DNA of 64,000 bases from Halorussus salilacus (GCF_024138125.1 NZ_CP099993.1:124001-188000), one strand, 5' to 3'. Counted from the first letter of the stretch, positions 54,174-62,704 are shown. Notes: a model not told the origin generated them from the sequence alone. A program made the numbers and translations.

Positions 54174-55851
54174 GGGCGGGTCCGAGGTCCGGAGTCGCGG
54201 GGCCAGAGCCGGGAGCCGCGAGTTCGAGGTCGAACGCCGACTCACTCGGCGCGACGCTCGCCCCCGGGCGAGCGTCGCGGGCCCGCGGCCGGTCCTCACT
54301 CTCGTTTCGCTCGGACTCCTCGACCACGTACCGCTGGCCCATCATGGGGTCCATGAGGCTGTCGACGGGCGCGTGGTCGTCGGTCAGCACCGGCACGTCG
54401 TCGGTCGACTCGTCGTGGCGGTAGGACTCTATCTCCGCCGAGAGGTCGATGCCGATGTCCCGGCGGTCGTTGCGCTCGCGGAGCTGGGCCTCGGTGATCC
54501 GGGTGTCGTTCTTGGTCGCGACGAGTTCGATGTTCTGAACCGCGCCCGTCTCGGAGGTCGGGAAGGCGTAGACCTGCGGGAACACCCGGGCCATCGTCTT
54601 GTACTCGGCGCGGTAGAACTGCGAGGCCGAGCCGTCGGGCGCGGAGATGAGGTTGGCGAAGAGCATGCCCTCCTCCGAGAGGCGGTCGTTGGCCAGCTGC
54701 ATGAACTCCACGGTGGTCAGCTGGAACGGCACCTTGTCCTTCTTGTAGGCGTCGAGGACGATGAGGTCGTACTCGCGGTCGGTCTCGCGGAGGAACTGGC
54801 GGCCGTCGGCGTTGTGGACGTTCAACTGCTCGGACTCCTCGACCCCGAAGTAGCGCTCGGCCACGTCGATGACCTCGGGGTCTATCTCGACCACGTCCAC
54901 GGTGGCGTTGTACTCCTCGACGAACCGCTTGGGGCCGGTGAACCCGCCGCCGCCGACGAACAGCACGCGGTCGATGTCGTCGGGGTCGTCGGCGAACAGG
55001 TACGGCGCGTGGAAGTACCGCGTGTAGTCGAAGACGTGCCGGTCGGGGTCGCTCTTGTCCATCGCGCTGTGTCGCTGGCCGTCGAGGTACAGCGTCCGGG
55101 TGTCCCCGAGGTCGGCGACCTCCAGTTCCTGATACGGCGTCTGGGTCTGGTAGACCACCTTCCCGCCGGTCGAGAAGCCCAGCGACCCGCTGGCGACCGC
55201 GGCGACCAGCACCAGCGAGACCGCGAGCGCGGCGAACACCGACCGGCGACGGAGCCGCGGGGCCGCGAGCCAGACCGCGGTCGCGGTCAACAGCAGGCCG
55301 AACGCCAGCGCGATGCGGTCGATGCCCAGCGCGGGGATGAGGAAGAACGTCGTCCCGAACGCGCCGACGATGCTCCCGATGGTCCCCACGGCGTAGACGT
55401 GGCCCGACGCCTCGCCGACGCCCTCCTTCTCCGAGAGCTGTGCGGCGTAGGGGCTGACGAACCCCAGCAGGTACGTCGGCAGGCCGAACAGCAGGATGAC
55501 GGCGGGCAGGGACGCGAACCGGTAGGGCAGGGGCATCGCCGCGGCCGCCGCCAACAGCAGGTCGTCGGCGAAGATGACGACCGCGACGTACCCCGCCGTG
55601 AGGACGAACAGCCGAATCAGCCGGTCGGTGGTCGCCCGGGACGCCGCGCGCTTGCCGCCGTAGTGGTAGCCGAGGCTCAGCGCCGCGAGGAACACCGCGA
55701 TGATGCTCCCCCACGTATAGATGGAACTGCCGTACTGGGGCGCAACGATTCGCCCGGCGAGGATTTCGAGGCCCATGCTCGCCACGCCCGAGACGAACAC
55801 GGCGACTTCGGGCTTGGTCACGTCCGTCGCGTATTCGCGGAGGTCACCCAT
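54148..55851 (-). CDS. Membrane protein with spermidine-synthase-like domain
   Basis: A 567-residue protein: about seven N-terminal helices (VAVFVSGVASMGLEILAGRIVAP begins the first) and a C-terminal SAM-methyltransferase-like domain (VLFVGGGGFTGPKRFVEEY near 300, VDVVEIDPEVIDVAERYF, YDLIVLDAYKKDKVPFQL). Polyamine production is not assured; similar fusions are often of unknown role. The promoter is TTTAAGAATCC near 55880. Its first 29 codons and promoter are duplicated at 57191-57323. Confidence 0.85.
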   Translation of the reverse strand: MGDLREYATDVTKPEVAVFVSGVASMGLEILAGRIVAPQYGSSIYTWGSIIAVFLAALSLGYHYGGKRAASRATTDRLIRLFVLTAGYVAVVIFADDLLLAAAAAMPLPYRFASLPAVILLFGLPTYLLGFVSPYAAQLSEKEGVGEASGHVYAVGTIGSIVGAFGTTFFLIPALGIDRIALAFGLLLTATAVWLAAPRLRRRSVFAALAVSLVLVAAVASGSLGFSTGGKVVYQTQTPYQELEVADLGDTRTLYLDGQRHSAMDKSDPDRHVFDYTRYFHAPYLFADDPDDIDRVLFVGGGGFTGPKRFVEEYNATVDVVEIDPEVIDVAERYFGVEESEQLNVHNADGRQFLRETDREYDLIVLDAYKKDKVPFQLTTVEFMQLANDRLSEEGMLFANLISAPDGSASQFYRAEYKTMARVFPQVYAFPTSETGAVQNIELVATKNDTRITEAQLRERNDRRDIGIDLSAEIESYRHDESTDDVPVLTDDHAPVDSLMDPMMGQRYVVEESERNESEDRPRARDARPGASVAPSESAFDLELAAPGSGPATPDLGPALTAASTTA

Positions 55852-55895
55852 TCGCCGTGAGATACACGCACGGGATTCTTAAAGGGTCGGTGCGG
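55763..55895 (-). repeat. 133-bp direct repeat, left copy (promoter and 5' end of the above gene)
   Basis: Identical to 57191-57323 apart from one base (GGGATTCTT against GGGATGCTT). It covers codons 1-29 of the spermidine-synthase-like gene, its short leader and TATA box. The intervening unique DNA is 1295 bases. Confidence 0.95.
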
Positions 55896-55971
55896 CGAAG
55901 AAGGCGGTGTAGTAGCGCGGGGATGGAACCTTCAGTTTCGAGGGAATCGACGCCGACCGGGTGCCAGAGAG

Positions 55972-56433
55972 CTACGGGTCCGGACGCGGCATCTCCTGCA
56001 ACTCTCGAATCTCCCCGGTCTTCTGGACGCGCTCGTACTGCCGTCGCCACGCCTCCTCGGGGAACAGTCCGTTCCTGTCGAACAGGTCTCGGGCAACCTT
56101 CGTGAGTCGGTAGAACTTGTAGGGGAACTCGCGCATCCGGTTTCCGGCCTCGATTTCGAGTTCCTCGACGACGCCGACATCGCGCAGTATCTTGAGATGG
56201 TTTCTGATGGCGTCCTTCTTCAGACTCGGGTTCATGTAATCGAGTTCGTCGACGCTCGGAGCGCCCTTCGGATGCCCGACGATGTCGGCGATGATGTTCG
56301 CGCGAGTGTCGTCGGTGGCCCTCTGGAGCGCTTCCCAGGTGTTGAACTCGGACTTCGACGATTCCTCGCCTCCCCCGGGTTGCCTCGCTTTCGGGTGCAT
56401 GTGCGACACTACAGTTTCATCACCCATAAACAC
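55972..56433 (-). CDS. Winged-helix (ArsR-like) regulator
   Basis: A 153-residue protein; ATG at 56433 or the second at 56427. The core WEALQRATDDTRANIIADIVGHPKGAPSVDELDYMNPSLKKDAIRNHLKIL is an HTH of the ArsR/MarR kind, followed by a wing (VGVVEELEIEAGNRMREFPYKFYRLT). It is divergent from the gene at 56538 and probably regulates it from the shared AT-rich spacer. Confidence 0.75.
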   Translation of the reverse strand: MFMGDETVVSHMHPKARQPGGGEESSKSEFNTWEALQRATDDTRANIIADIVGHPKGAPSVDELDYMNPSLKKDAIRNHLKILRDVGVVEELEIEAGNRMREFPYKFYRLTKVARDLFDRNGLFPEEAWRRQYERVQKTGEIRELQEMPRPDP

Positions 56434-56537
56434 TTGGTCACTCAGTTCGAGTGGTTTCCAACTAATTGTCTGACTAATTGTCGAGGTAGTTTCGAAGTAA
56501 TCGGTAGATTAATCGGTTCGTCGTTCCCACATCCGGT
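56434..56537. promoter_or_regulatory. Divergent promoter with repeated AT-rich half-sites
   Basis: Contains ACTAATTGTCTGACTAATTGTC, two direct copies of ACTAATTGTC ten bases or so apart, and TAATCGGTAGATTAATCGG, two copies of TAATCGG. These are likely operators for the adjacent HTH regulator. Confidence 0.45.
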
Positions 56538-57149
56538 ATGCCGAGTAGCGACGACGAACCCGGCCGAGACGACGGAGAGTACATCGGAGGTGTCGGTTCG
56601 GAGGAGTTGCTCGACGCCGACGACACCCTTTCGCCGACGCCGACTCAGCACGAGCGGTTGAAGAACCACCTCCACGGAGAGCAATTTCGGGAGATCAAGC
56701 GGGCCGACCGCCGATACCTCGTCGTCGGACGCGGCGGCGACGACGCTCCCGGAAAGAGACGCCGACGAGTTCGCGACATCCTCGACGACCGCCCGGAAGC
56801 GACCGCCTTCCGGCTCGAAGACTTCGGACTCTCCGGCGACGAGCTGGAACTGTGGGTCCCGGCGTTCGACATCCTCTCGGAGACGGCGACCCATATCGTC
56901 GGTATTCTGGAGGATTACGACGGCGGGCACGTCTGGGAACTCGGCTATCTCTATCACCATCAGCGCCACATCCGCGACGTCCTCTGGTTGCTGAAGCGTA
57001 TTTACGGGACCGAAGCCACGCAACGCGAGAAGTACGACAACGGCATGGCGGCCTCACACCTCGCGGCGCTCGAAGAGGCAACCGGCGACCGCGTTATTCC
57101 GTGGGGGGACCCCGACGACCTCTCGGACGCAGTGGAGAAGATTCCGTAA
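56538..57149 (+). CDS. Nucleoside-deoxyribosyltransferase/TIR-like protein
   Basis: A 203-residue protein. After a disordered acidic N-terminus, a Rossmann-like core runs RYLVVGRGGDDAPGKRRRRVRDIL, FDILSETATHIVGILEDYDGGHVWELGYLYHH. The DGG-x-V-WELGYL stretch echoes the DGTAFELG active-site motif of nucleoside 2-deoxyribosyltransferases and the glutamate region of TIR-like NAD hydrolases. This is a by-eye fold guess. It lies in the bracketed cassette, divergent from an HTH gene. Confidence 0.55.
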   Translation: MPSSDDEPGRDDGEYIGGVGSEELLDADDTLSPTPTQHERLKNHLHGEQFREIKRADRRYLVVGRGGDDAPGKRRRRVRDILDDRPEATAFRLEDFGLSGDELELWVPAFDILSETATHIVGILEDYDGGHVWELGYLYHHQRHIRDVLWLLKRIYGTEATQREKYDNGMAASHLAALEEATGDRVIPWGDPDDLSDAVEKIP

Positions 57150-57156
57150 CGACCCG

Positions 57157-57279
57157 CTAGACCGAGCGCCGGTATACTCTCTCGGCCAGAATTTCGAGGC
57201 CCATGCTCGCCACGCCCGAGACGAACACGGCGACTTCGGGCTTGGTCACGTCCGTCGCGTATTCGCGGAGGTCACCCAT
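57157..57279 (-). pseudogene. Truncated duplicate of the spermidine-synthase-like gene 5' end
   Basis: The first 31 codons are those of the gene at 54148-55851 (MGDLREYATDVT ... GLEILA); it then diverges and stops after 40 codons (ERVYRRSV). It lies within and beyond the right 133-bp repeat and keeps the promoter, so a short useless transcript may be made. Confidence 0.85.
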
Positions 57280-57323
57280 TCGCCGTGAGATACACGCACG
57301 GGATGCTTAAAGGGTCGGTGCGG
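57191..57323 (-). repeat. 133-bp direct repeat, right copy
   Basis: Second copy of 55763-55895. Together they bracket the HTH and deoxyribosyltransferase-like genes, the pattern left by a single-crossover integration of a circle or by an unequal duplication followed by insertion. Confidence 0.95.
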
Positions 57324-57365
57324 TCGCTGGGCGGGTCGAAAAATGGGGAGGAATCGCGGTGGTGG

Positions 57366-57836
57366 TTAGATGTCGACTTCGGACTCGCCGATGACGGCGG
57401 TCTGGTCGCTACCAGAGGCCGACCAGATGACTCGGACCTCGTCACCGTCAGAGAATTTCCCATCCACGTAAATGGAATCTCCAGCGGTGATGTCGCCACT
57501 CCAACTACTGCTATTCTCACCACTATCATCTACTAATTCTCCGTCAGCGTAGACGTCTGCCCCACCAACAGAGACATTCACTTGGTTGGCCTCCACCGAA
57601 TCACCGCCATCGTGGGTGACTTCAACAACTATGTCGTTACCTGCGCTGTAATCGAACCCGAAGTTCGCGTTCGGACTCGATTGCCCGACCCGGTCACCGA
57701 GACCGAGGACGAACGTTCCGATGACGGCCGCGAGGATGACCGTAATCGCGACCATCAGGATGACGCCGATGACGGGACTGACCGCTCGCTCCTCGTCACC
57801 GCCGACGAACGACTTGAGTGCCTCTGACAGATTCAT
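57366..57836 (-). CDS. Type IV pilin (archaeal Pilin_N), copy 1
   Basis: A 156-residue prepilin. The class III signal is EERAVSPVIGVILMVAITVILA, with the prepilin peptidase cut just before the AVSPVIG stretch, followed by one hydrophobic helix and a beta-rich head ending WSASGSDQTAVIGESEVDI. Adhesion or archaellum-independent motility is likely. Its hydrophobic segment is identical to that of the next pilin. Confidence 0.9.
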   Translation of the reverse strand: MNLSEALKSFVGGDEERAVSPVIGVILMVAITVILAAVIGTFVLGLGDRVGQSSPNANFGFDYSAGNDIVVEVTHDGGDSVEANQVNVSVGGADVYADGELVDDSGENSSSWSGDITAGDSIYVDGKFSDGDEVRVIWSASGSDQTAVIGESEVDI

Positions 57837-57839
57837 GGT

Positions 57840-58340
57840 TTAGAGACTCACCTCGGACTCGCCAATGACGGCTGTCTTGTCGCTACCGGGAGCGTTCCAG
57901 ATGACCTTCACCGAGTCGCCATCGGTCATGTCAGCTCCATTTTCCTGTATGTCCAAGCTATCACCAGCAGTTATCTTCTCCTTATCCCAACCGTTCGTCC
58001 CACCAGCATTCACGAAGTCATTATCACCGCCGGTTTTGTATTCCGTATATTCACTAGTCCCATTCCAAGCGAGAGTCCCGCCGATTTGAACACTTATCTG
58101 ATCCGTATTTACTCCTTCACCGCCATCGTGGGTGATATTCACGTAATCTGATCCACCCTCAGCGGTTCCGTATCCAAACCCAAACTGCGAGTTCGGACTC
58201 GCCTCGCTCACTTGGTCACCGAGTCCCAACACGAACGTTCCGATCACGGCCGCGAGAATCACCGTAATCGCGACCATTAGTATCACGCCGATGACAGGGC
58301 TGACCGCCCCGTCGTCTTCGAACAGTGTCTTGAGTTTCAT
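57840..58340 (-). CDS. Type IV pilin (archaeal Pilin_N), copy 2
   Basis: A 166-residue prepilin with the signal FEDDGAVSPVIGVILMVAIT. The hydrophobic helix and the final GSDKTAVIGESEVSL match copy 1, while the middle of the head domain differs. Only 3 bases separate the two genes, so they form an operon. A TATA-like CCTTAAAGGG lies near 58393-58402. Confidence 0.9.
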   Translation of the reverse strand: MKLKTLFEDDGAVSPVIGVILMVAITVILAAVIGTFVLGLGDQVSEASPNSQFGFGYGTAEGGSDYVNITHDGGEGVNTDQISVQIGGTLAWNGTSEYTEYKTGGDNDFVNAGGTNGWDKEKITAGDSLDIQENGADMTDGDSVKVIWNAPGSDKTAVIGESEVSL

Positions 58341-58612
58341 GTTTTGTATCTCTCCGTTCTATGGCACGTTATCAGCCCTGAGAAGTGGCCGTACCCTTTA
58401 AGGCCCCGAACGGAGTACTGAAATCCGTCGGAGGGGAGCCGTCAAGCCGCCCCGTACCGGCACTTCTCGGGCCATTCCTACGTGCTTGATTTACCTGTTC
58501 ACAGCGAAGATATATAAACACTTCCTTACCTGAAAACAGAATTATAGAACTTGATATCCTCAGAAAGGTTAAACAGACACCTTGCTAATAAATCCGGCGA
58601 TTACGGGAAGGC

Positions 58613-58627
58613 CTATCTTTAAGATAG
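58613..58627. promoter_or_regulatory. Perfect palindrome CTATCTTTAAGATAG at a promoter
   Basis: Seven-base arms around one base. It contains the TATA-like TTTAAGA and sits about 22-36 bases before the ATG at 58649, so it may be both TATA box and operator. Confidence 0.5.
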
Positions 58628-58648
58628 CGCGCACGTATCTGGAAACCG

Positions 58649-59200
58649 ATGAGCCAGCAGGTCGCTCCGGAGACCCTTCGGGCCGCGCTCCAGTCGCTGG
58701 CGGCCCGGCTCGGCAAGACGCCGACCGTCGTGGACATGCACGAGGAGGGCGACTACGCTCCGGAGCTGTACCAGGAGGTGTTCGGAAGCTGGAACGAAGC
58801 GCTCGAAGCCGCCGGACTCGACCCCGACGAGATGGGGAGCAAGCGCATCCCCGACCGCGAGCTGTTGGCGGAGCTCCAGCGTCTCTACACCGAACTCGGC
58901 AAGCCGCCGACCCAGCAGGACATGACCGAGCGCGGCGAGTACTCCAACCGGACCTACCAGCTGCGGTTCGGCAGCTGGTCGTCGGCGCTTCAGGAGGCGA
59001 TGCTCGACACCAACGACCGCATCTCCGAGGCCGAACTCCTCCGGGAGATCGAGCGGCTGGCCGACGAACTGGGCCGCGCGCCAAGGGTGGCCGACATGGA
59101 CGAGCGCGGCGAGTACGCGCCGGTCACCTACCACCGCCGGTTCGGGTCGTGGCGGCGGGCGCTCGCGGAGGCCGACCTCGACGGTATCACCCCCGGCTGA
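58649..59200 (+). CDS. Protein of three homing-endonuclease-associated repeats
   Basis: A 183-residue protein made of three similar units of about 60 residues: LARLGKTPTVVDMHEEGDYAPELYQEVFGSWNEAL, TELGKPPTQQDMTERGEYSNRTYQLRFGSWSSAL and DELGRAPRVADMDERGEYAPVTYHRRFGSWRRAL. This repeat usually accompanies HNH nucleases, but no nuclease domain is present, so it is probably a DNA-binding protein only. Its stop lies in the hairpin at 59197-59225. Confidence 0.85.
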   Translation: MSQQVAPETLRAALQSLAARLGKTPTVVDMHEEGDYAPELYQEVFGSWNEALEAAGLDPDEMGSKRIPDRELLAELQRLYTELGKPPTQQDMTERGEYSNRTYQLRFGSWSSALQEAMLDTNDRISEAELLREIERLADELGRAPRVADMDERGEYAPVTYHRRFGSWRRALAEADLDGITPG

Positions 59201-59225
59201 ACGCTCGCCGGAGGCGAGCGTTCAG
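59197..59225. terminator. 13-bp hairpin spanning both stop codons
   Basis: CTGAACGCTCGCC pairs with GGCGAGCGTTCAG around GGA. The TGA of the plus-strand gene (59198-59200) and the TGA of halocyanin on the minus strand (59222-59224) both lie in the arms, so it may end both transcripts. Confidence 0.65.
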
Positions 59226-59875
59226 CCCGAGAAGTCCTCGTAGGACACCGACCCCTCCTCGACGATGGTGTCGCTGTCGGGCACCTCGCCGTCGGGGGGC
59301 ATCCCCTCCTCGCCCGGGCCGCCCGGCTCCCCGACCACGATGCGCCCGACCATCCCCAGCGTCTTGTGCGGGATGCAGAAGTAGTCGTAGGTCCCCTCGA
59401 CCTCGAAGGTGTGCTCGAAGGTCGCGCCCTCCTCCGAGATGGTCTCGCTGTCCCACGGCTCGGCGTCCTCGGGGATGCGCGTCACCTCCGCGCCGCCGTT
59501 GCCCTCGGCGTAGGCCGTCGAGGAGTGGGCCCCGCTCTCGTTGACGAACGTGACCGTGGTTCCGGGTTCGACCGCCAGCCCGATGGGGTCGAAGTAGTAC
59601 TCGCTGCCCTCGGTTATCATCGCGACCTCGACTCCCCCGCCGTCGCCGTCCTCTCCCGCGGTCGTCTCCGTGTCCTCGGTGGTCGTCTCCGTGCCCTCCG
59701 TGGTCTCGCCGTCTTCCTCCTCCGTCGTCTCCCCATCCTCGGCTTCTTCGGTCGTCGCCCCGTCCCCCTCGCCGCCGTTTCCACCGTTCCCATCGTCCCC
59801 GGTCGGTGCCCCGCACCCCGCGAGTCCAGCCAGCGCGGCCGCGCTCGCGGCGCTGACGAACGTTCGTCGCTTCAT
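59222..59875 (-). CDS. Halocyanin-like blue copper lipoprotein
   Basis: A 217-residue electron carrier. The N-terminus RRTFVSAASAAALAGLAGCG combines a Tat-like RR with a lipobox (Cys 21); an extended Thr/Glu linker follows. The plastocyanin domain has copper ligands H117 (SGAHSST), C167 and H170 (YFCIPHKTLGM) and M175. It works on the outer face of the membrane. The ATG at 59875 gives the complete signal. Confidence 0.92.
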   Translation of the reverse strand: MKRRTFVSAASAAALAGLAGCGAPTGDDGNGGNGGEGDGATTEEAEDGETTEEEDGETTEGTETTTEDTETTAGEDGDGGGVEVAMITEGSEYYFDPIGLAVEPGTTVTFVNESGAHSSTAYAEGNGGAEVTRIPEDAEPWDSETISEEGATFEHTFEVEGTYDYFCIPHKTLGMVGRIVVGEPGGPGEEGMPPDGEVPDSDTIVEEGSVSYEDFSG

Positions 59876-59975
59876 GACACTGCATATACGGCTTCCGCGC
59901 GGAATAACGATTCGGCCGCTGGTCCGGCGTTCGACCGCCAGAGCGCTTTTCGGGCCGCTCGCCGTACCGAACGCC

Positions 59976-61034
59976 GTGTCGTCGACGCGCCAACCGGAGT
60001 CGGCTGATTCGAGGACCCCCGAAGGGGAGTCCGAGACGACCGAGACCGCCCGCATCGGGGCGTCGTGGCTCCTCCTCGGGGGGCGACGGTGGGTGGTCGC
60101 GGGCGTCGTCCTCGCCGGAACCTCGGTACTGCTGGTCGGCGTGCTGTCGGCGTACGGACGCGCCGCGGTCCGACCGGGAAGCCCGATGAACTTCCTGCTC
60201 AGTTCGCTCCTCACGGGAAATCTGACGCTCGTCACGGTCGTCCTCTCGATAAATCAGCTCGTGCTAGCGCGCGAACTCGCGGAACCCGGGACGCTCCGCG
60301 AGCGCATCGAGCGGACCCGCGAGTACCAGCACAGCGTCGAGGAGACCGCCGACGCGGGCGTGAGCCCGAAGACGCCAGCGGCGTTCCTCCGGTTCCTCCA
60401 CGAGAGCCTCGAATCGGAGACCGAGACGCTGGCCGACGCGGCGGCCGACGCGGGCAGTGCGACCGACGCGGGAGACGCGGTGGACGGCGAGACCCGCGAG
60501 CGACTCCGTCAGTTGACCGAGTCGCTCGCCGCCGACGCCCGGGGCGTCGAGGAGGTCCTCGACGGCGAGGGCGAGTCGGTGTACGCGGTCATCTCGGCGA
60601 CGCTGGCGACCAATCACGTCGACCAGCTACAGGAGATCGCCGAGATACGCGGGGCGGCGGAGTCGTTGCCCGCCGACCTCCGCGAGTCGCTCGGGACCGT
60701 CGAATCCCACCTGCTCGAAATCGACGTCGCGCGCAAGTACTTCCGGACGGTGTACGTCCAGAAGGAACTCGCGTTCCTCTCGCGGCTCCTCCTCTACGTC
60801 GGCGTCCCGGCGGTCGTCCTCGTCGGACTCGCGCTCTTGTTCTACAACGCCGCGGGCGCGGCCGGAGTCGCGGTCCCGACGACCGCGCTCTTCGGCGTCG
60901 CGTCGACCGCGTTCGTGGTCGGGTTCGCGCCGCTCGCCATCCTGTTCGCGTTCGTTCTGCGACTCGCGTGGGTCGCCCAGCGGACGACGACGGTCACGCC
61001 GTTCGCCTCCGAGGCGAGCTATCCGTCCCGGTAG
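59976..61034 (+). CDS. Membrane protein, four predicted helices, unknown
   Basis: A 352-residue protein from a GTG start, placed by a TATA-like GCTTTTC about 30 bases upstream. Two helices near residues 40-70 and 75-105 (VVAGVVLAGTSVLLVGVLSAYG; NLTLVTVVLSINQLVLARELAEPG), a long soluble acidic part (about 110-260), then two more helices at the end. The INQLVLARELAEPG stretch recalls haloarchaeal membrane proteins with a C-terminal helical pair. Function unknown. Confidence 0.65.
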   Translation: MSSTRQPESADSRTPEGESETTETARIGASWLLLGGRRWVVAGVVLAGTSVLLVGVLSAYGRAAVRPGSPMNFLLSSLLTGNLTLVTVVLSINQLVLARELAEPGTLRERIERTREYQHSVEETADAGVSPKTPAAFLRFLHESLESETETLADAAADAGSATDAGDAVDGETRERLRQLTESLAADARGVEEVLDGEGESVYAVISATLATNHVDQLQEIAEIRGAAESLPADLRESLGTVESHLLEIDVARKYFRTVYVQKELAFLSRLLLYVGVPAVVLVGLALLFYNAAGAAGVAVPTTALFGVASTAFVVGFAPLAILFAFVLRLAWVAQRTTTVTPFASEASYPSR

Positions 61035-61097
61035 GGGGCAGGGGTGGCGGATTCGTCGATGTCACCGAACTCACCAGACGTTCACCACTCGCGCCCT

Positions 61098-62045
61098 CTA
61101 CCCGACGTTCACCACTCGCGTCTGCTCGCTCTCGGCGCGCGCGAGGAGTCGCTCGACGCGCTCGTCCATCGACGGGTGGGTCGACAGGAGTCGCGTCACC
61201 GGCCCCTCCTCGTCGCCGCGGACGGACAGCGGCGCGAGCAGTCCCCAGCGAGGGGTCGAGGCGCGCTCGATCTTCCGGAGCGCGCGGGCGAGCGCGAGCG
61301 GGTCGCCGGTCACCTCGACCGCGCGCTCGTCGGCCGCGAACTCCCGCCGCCGGGAGTGGGCCAGCACCGCCAGCGTGAGCCCGACGAACCCGACCATCAC
61401 GACCCGCCCGACCTGATAGCGGAGCGCTCGCGGCCCCACGACCGGCTCGGCTGGCGGCCGCCCCCGCAGCCACGCGAGCGCGCGCCCGACGCCCGCGAGG
61501 ACGACCGCGAACGGGAGCGCGGGCAGGACGACCGCCCACACCAGCGTCCGCCCGGCGCTGTACGCTAGCGTCTGGACGAGCGCGTCCCTGCTCTCCAGAT
61601 GCGCGAGTTCGTGGGCGAGCAACGCCTCGAACTCCGCGCCCGACAGCAACCGAAACAGCCTGCGGTCCACCACGAGCGCGCCGCCGCCGGGCGCGTCGAG
61701 CGCCAGCGCGTTGGGGGTCGCCATCCGCGCGACCAGCAACCGGGGTCGCTCGGCGTCCATCCGCTCGACGAGGCTGTCGAGTCTCGCGTGGGCGCGGGGC
61801 GCGCGACTCCGCGGGAGGTCGGTCGCGCGAATCTGCGAGAGGAGCCGCGCCGTGCCGAACCGGTAGCTCAGGTAGCCGAGCGCGACGGCCAGCGCGGTGG
61901 CCCACGCGACGGCCGCCAGCAGGTCGACCCGGAGGAACCACGCGGCCGCGAGCAGGCGGACCCCGAGGTACGCCACCCCGGCGTAGACGACCAGTAGCGC
62001 GACCCCGACGACCGCCATCAGGGCGCGGATTCCGACCCGGCGCAT
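61098..62045 (-). CDS. M48-family membrane metalloprotease (HtpX-like)
   Basis: A 315-residue protease. Zinc motif LLAHELAHLESRD near residue 145, third ligand in RRREFAADERAVEVTG near 235, and C-terminal LLSTHPSMDERVERLL. Two N-terminal and two central hydrophobic helices. Acts in membrane protein quality control. The ATG at 62045 (MRRVGIRALMAVVGV) starts the first helix and is preferred to upstream in-frame starts. Confidence 0.9.
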   Translation of the reverse strand: MRRVGIRALMAVVGVALLVVYAGVAYLGVRLLAAAWFLRVDLLAAVAWATALAVALGYLSYRFGTARLLSQIRATDLPRSRAPRAHARLDSLVERMDAERPRLLVARMATPNALALDAPGGGALVVDRRLFRLLSGAEFEALLAHELAHLESRDALVQTLAYSAGRTLVWAVVLPALPFAVVLAGVGRALAWLRGRPPAEPVVGPRALRYQVGRVVMVGFVGLTLAVLAHSRRREFAADERAVEVTGDPLALARALRKIERASTPRWGLLAPLSVRGDEEGPVTRLLSTHPSMDERVERLLARAESEQTRVVNVG

Positions 62046-62144
62046 GGTCGGCTGTTGGTGCGGGTCGGGCAAGGGAATGTCGGTGGTGGAGTCGCGAGTG
62101 AGGTCGGCCCGGGTCGAACCCTCCCGCGTGACGATTCGAGCGAA

Positions 62145-62305
62145 GCTAGCTACTCCCGGTCCCTGTGAAACCGCACCGCGACCGCAGGCCACTCACCTCC
62201 CCAACCGACTGCGCTTCTCGGTCGTCACTCCGTTCCTCCCTGCGATGCTCGCCCCTCGCACGCTCTGGTTCGGGCCAAACCACGGCCCTCACCAGCGCGC
62301 GCCGG
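62145..62305 (+). repeat. R2 dispersed repeat, copy c
   Basis: Starts GCTAGCTACT, has one ACCGCACCGCG unit, then CCTCCCCAACCGACTGCG, CCCTCGCACGC and CCAGCGCGCGCCGGG. Same order as copy a at 27437. It lies in the 659-base gap between the protease and moxR, upstream of R1 copy B. Confidence 0.7.
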
Positions 62306-62431
62306 GAGACGAACGACGTCTTCCGCGCCTGCTGTCGCTTCACCCCGGCAGACGCCGGGTGGACTGTCCCACCGGCCGATTCTCCATCGGACAGTCGACC
62401 GAACGACGACCGGCGAAACATCCTACCGGGC

Positions 62432-62560
62432 GGGACTGAAAGGGGCCGCCCGCTCGCGCTTGCATGGTCGTCTGTGCGGGCAACTATTCGCGGCTCGGGC
62501 TGTGCGGAGAGAGCCGCGAATATCCCGCACAGCGACCGCGAGCGGGCGGGGGCTTTCTGG
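62432..62560 (+). repeat. R1 long-hairpin repeat, copy B
   Basis: GAAAG (62438) pairs with CTTTC (62553-62557); GCCCGCTCGCG with CGCGAGCGGGC; GGTCGTCTGTGCGGG with CCCGCACAGCGACC with a two-base bulge; innermost TATTCGCGGCTC with GAGCCGCGAATA around a 14-base loop. Outer stems match copies A and C; the innermost stem differs in sequence but not in pairing. Confidence 0.8.
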
Positions 62561-62704
62561 CTGTTCACGGCAATCACTGTGGAAGCGGTCACGGTTCCAA
62601 TCGAACCGCGAATGCAATCCACACCGAACGGGCCTCCACTAATCCAGATCCATTTCACACCTAGCGGGCGAACCTTCTTTACGACTCACCGATAGTTCGA
62701 CCTC

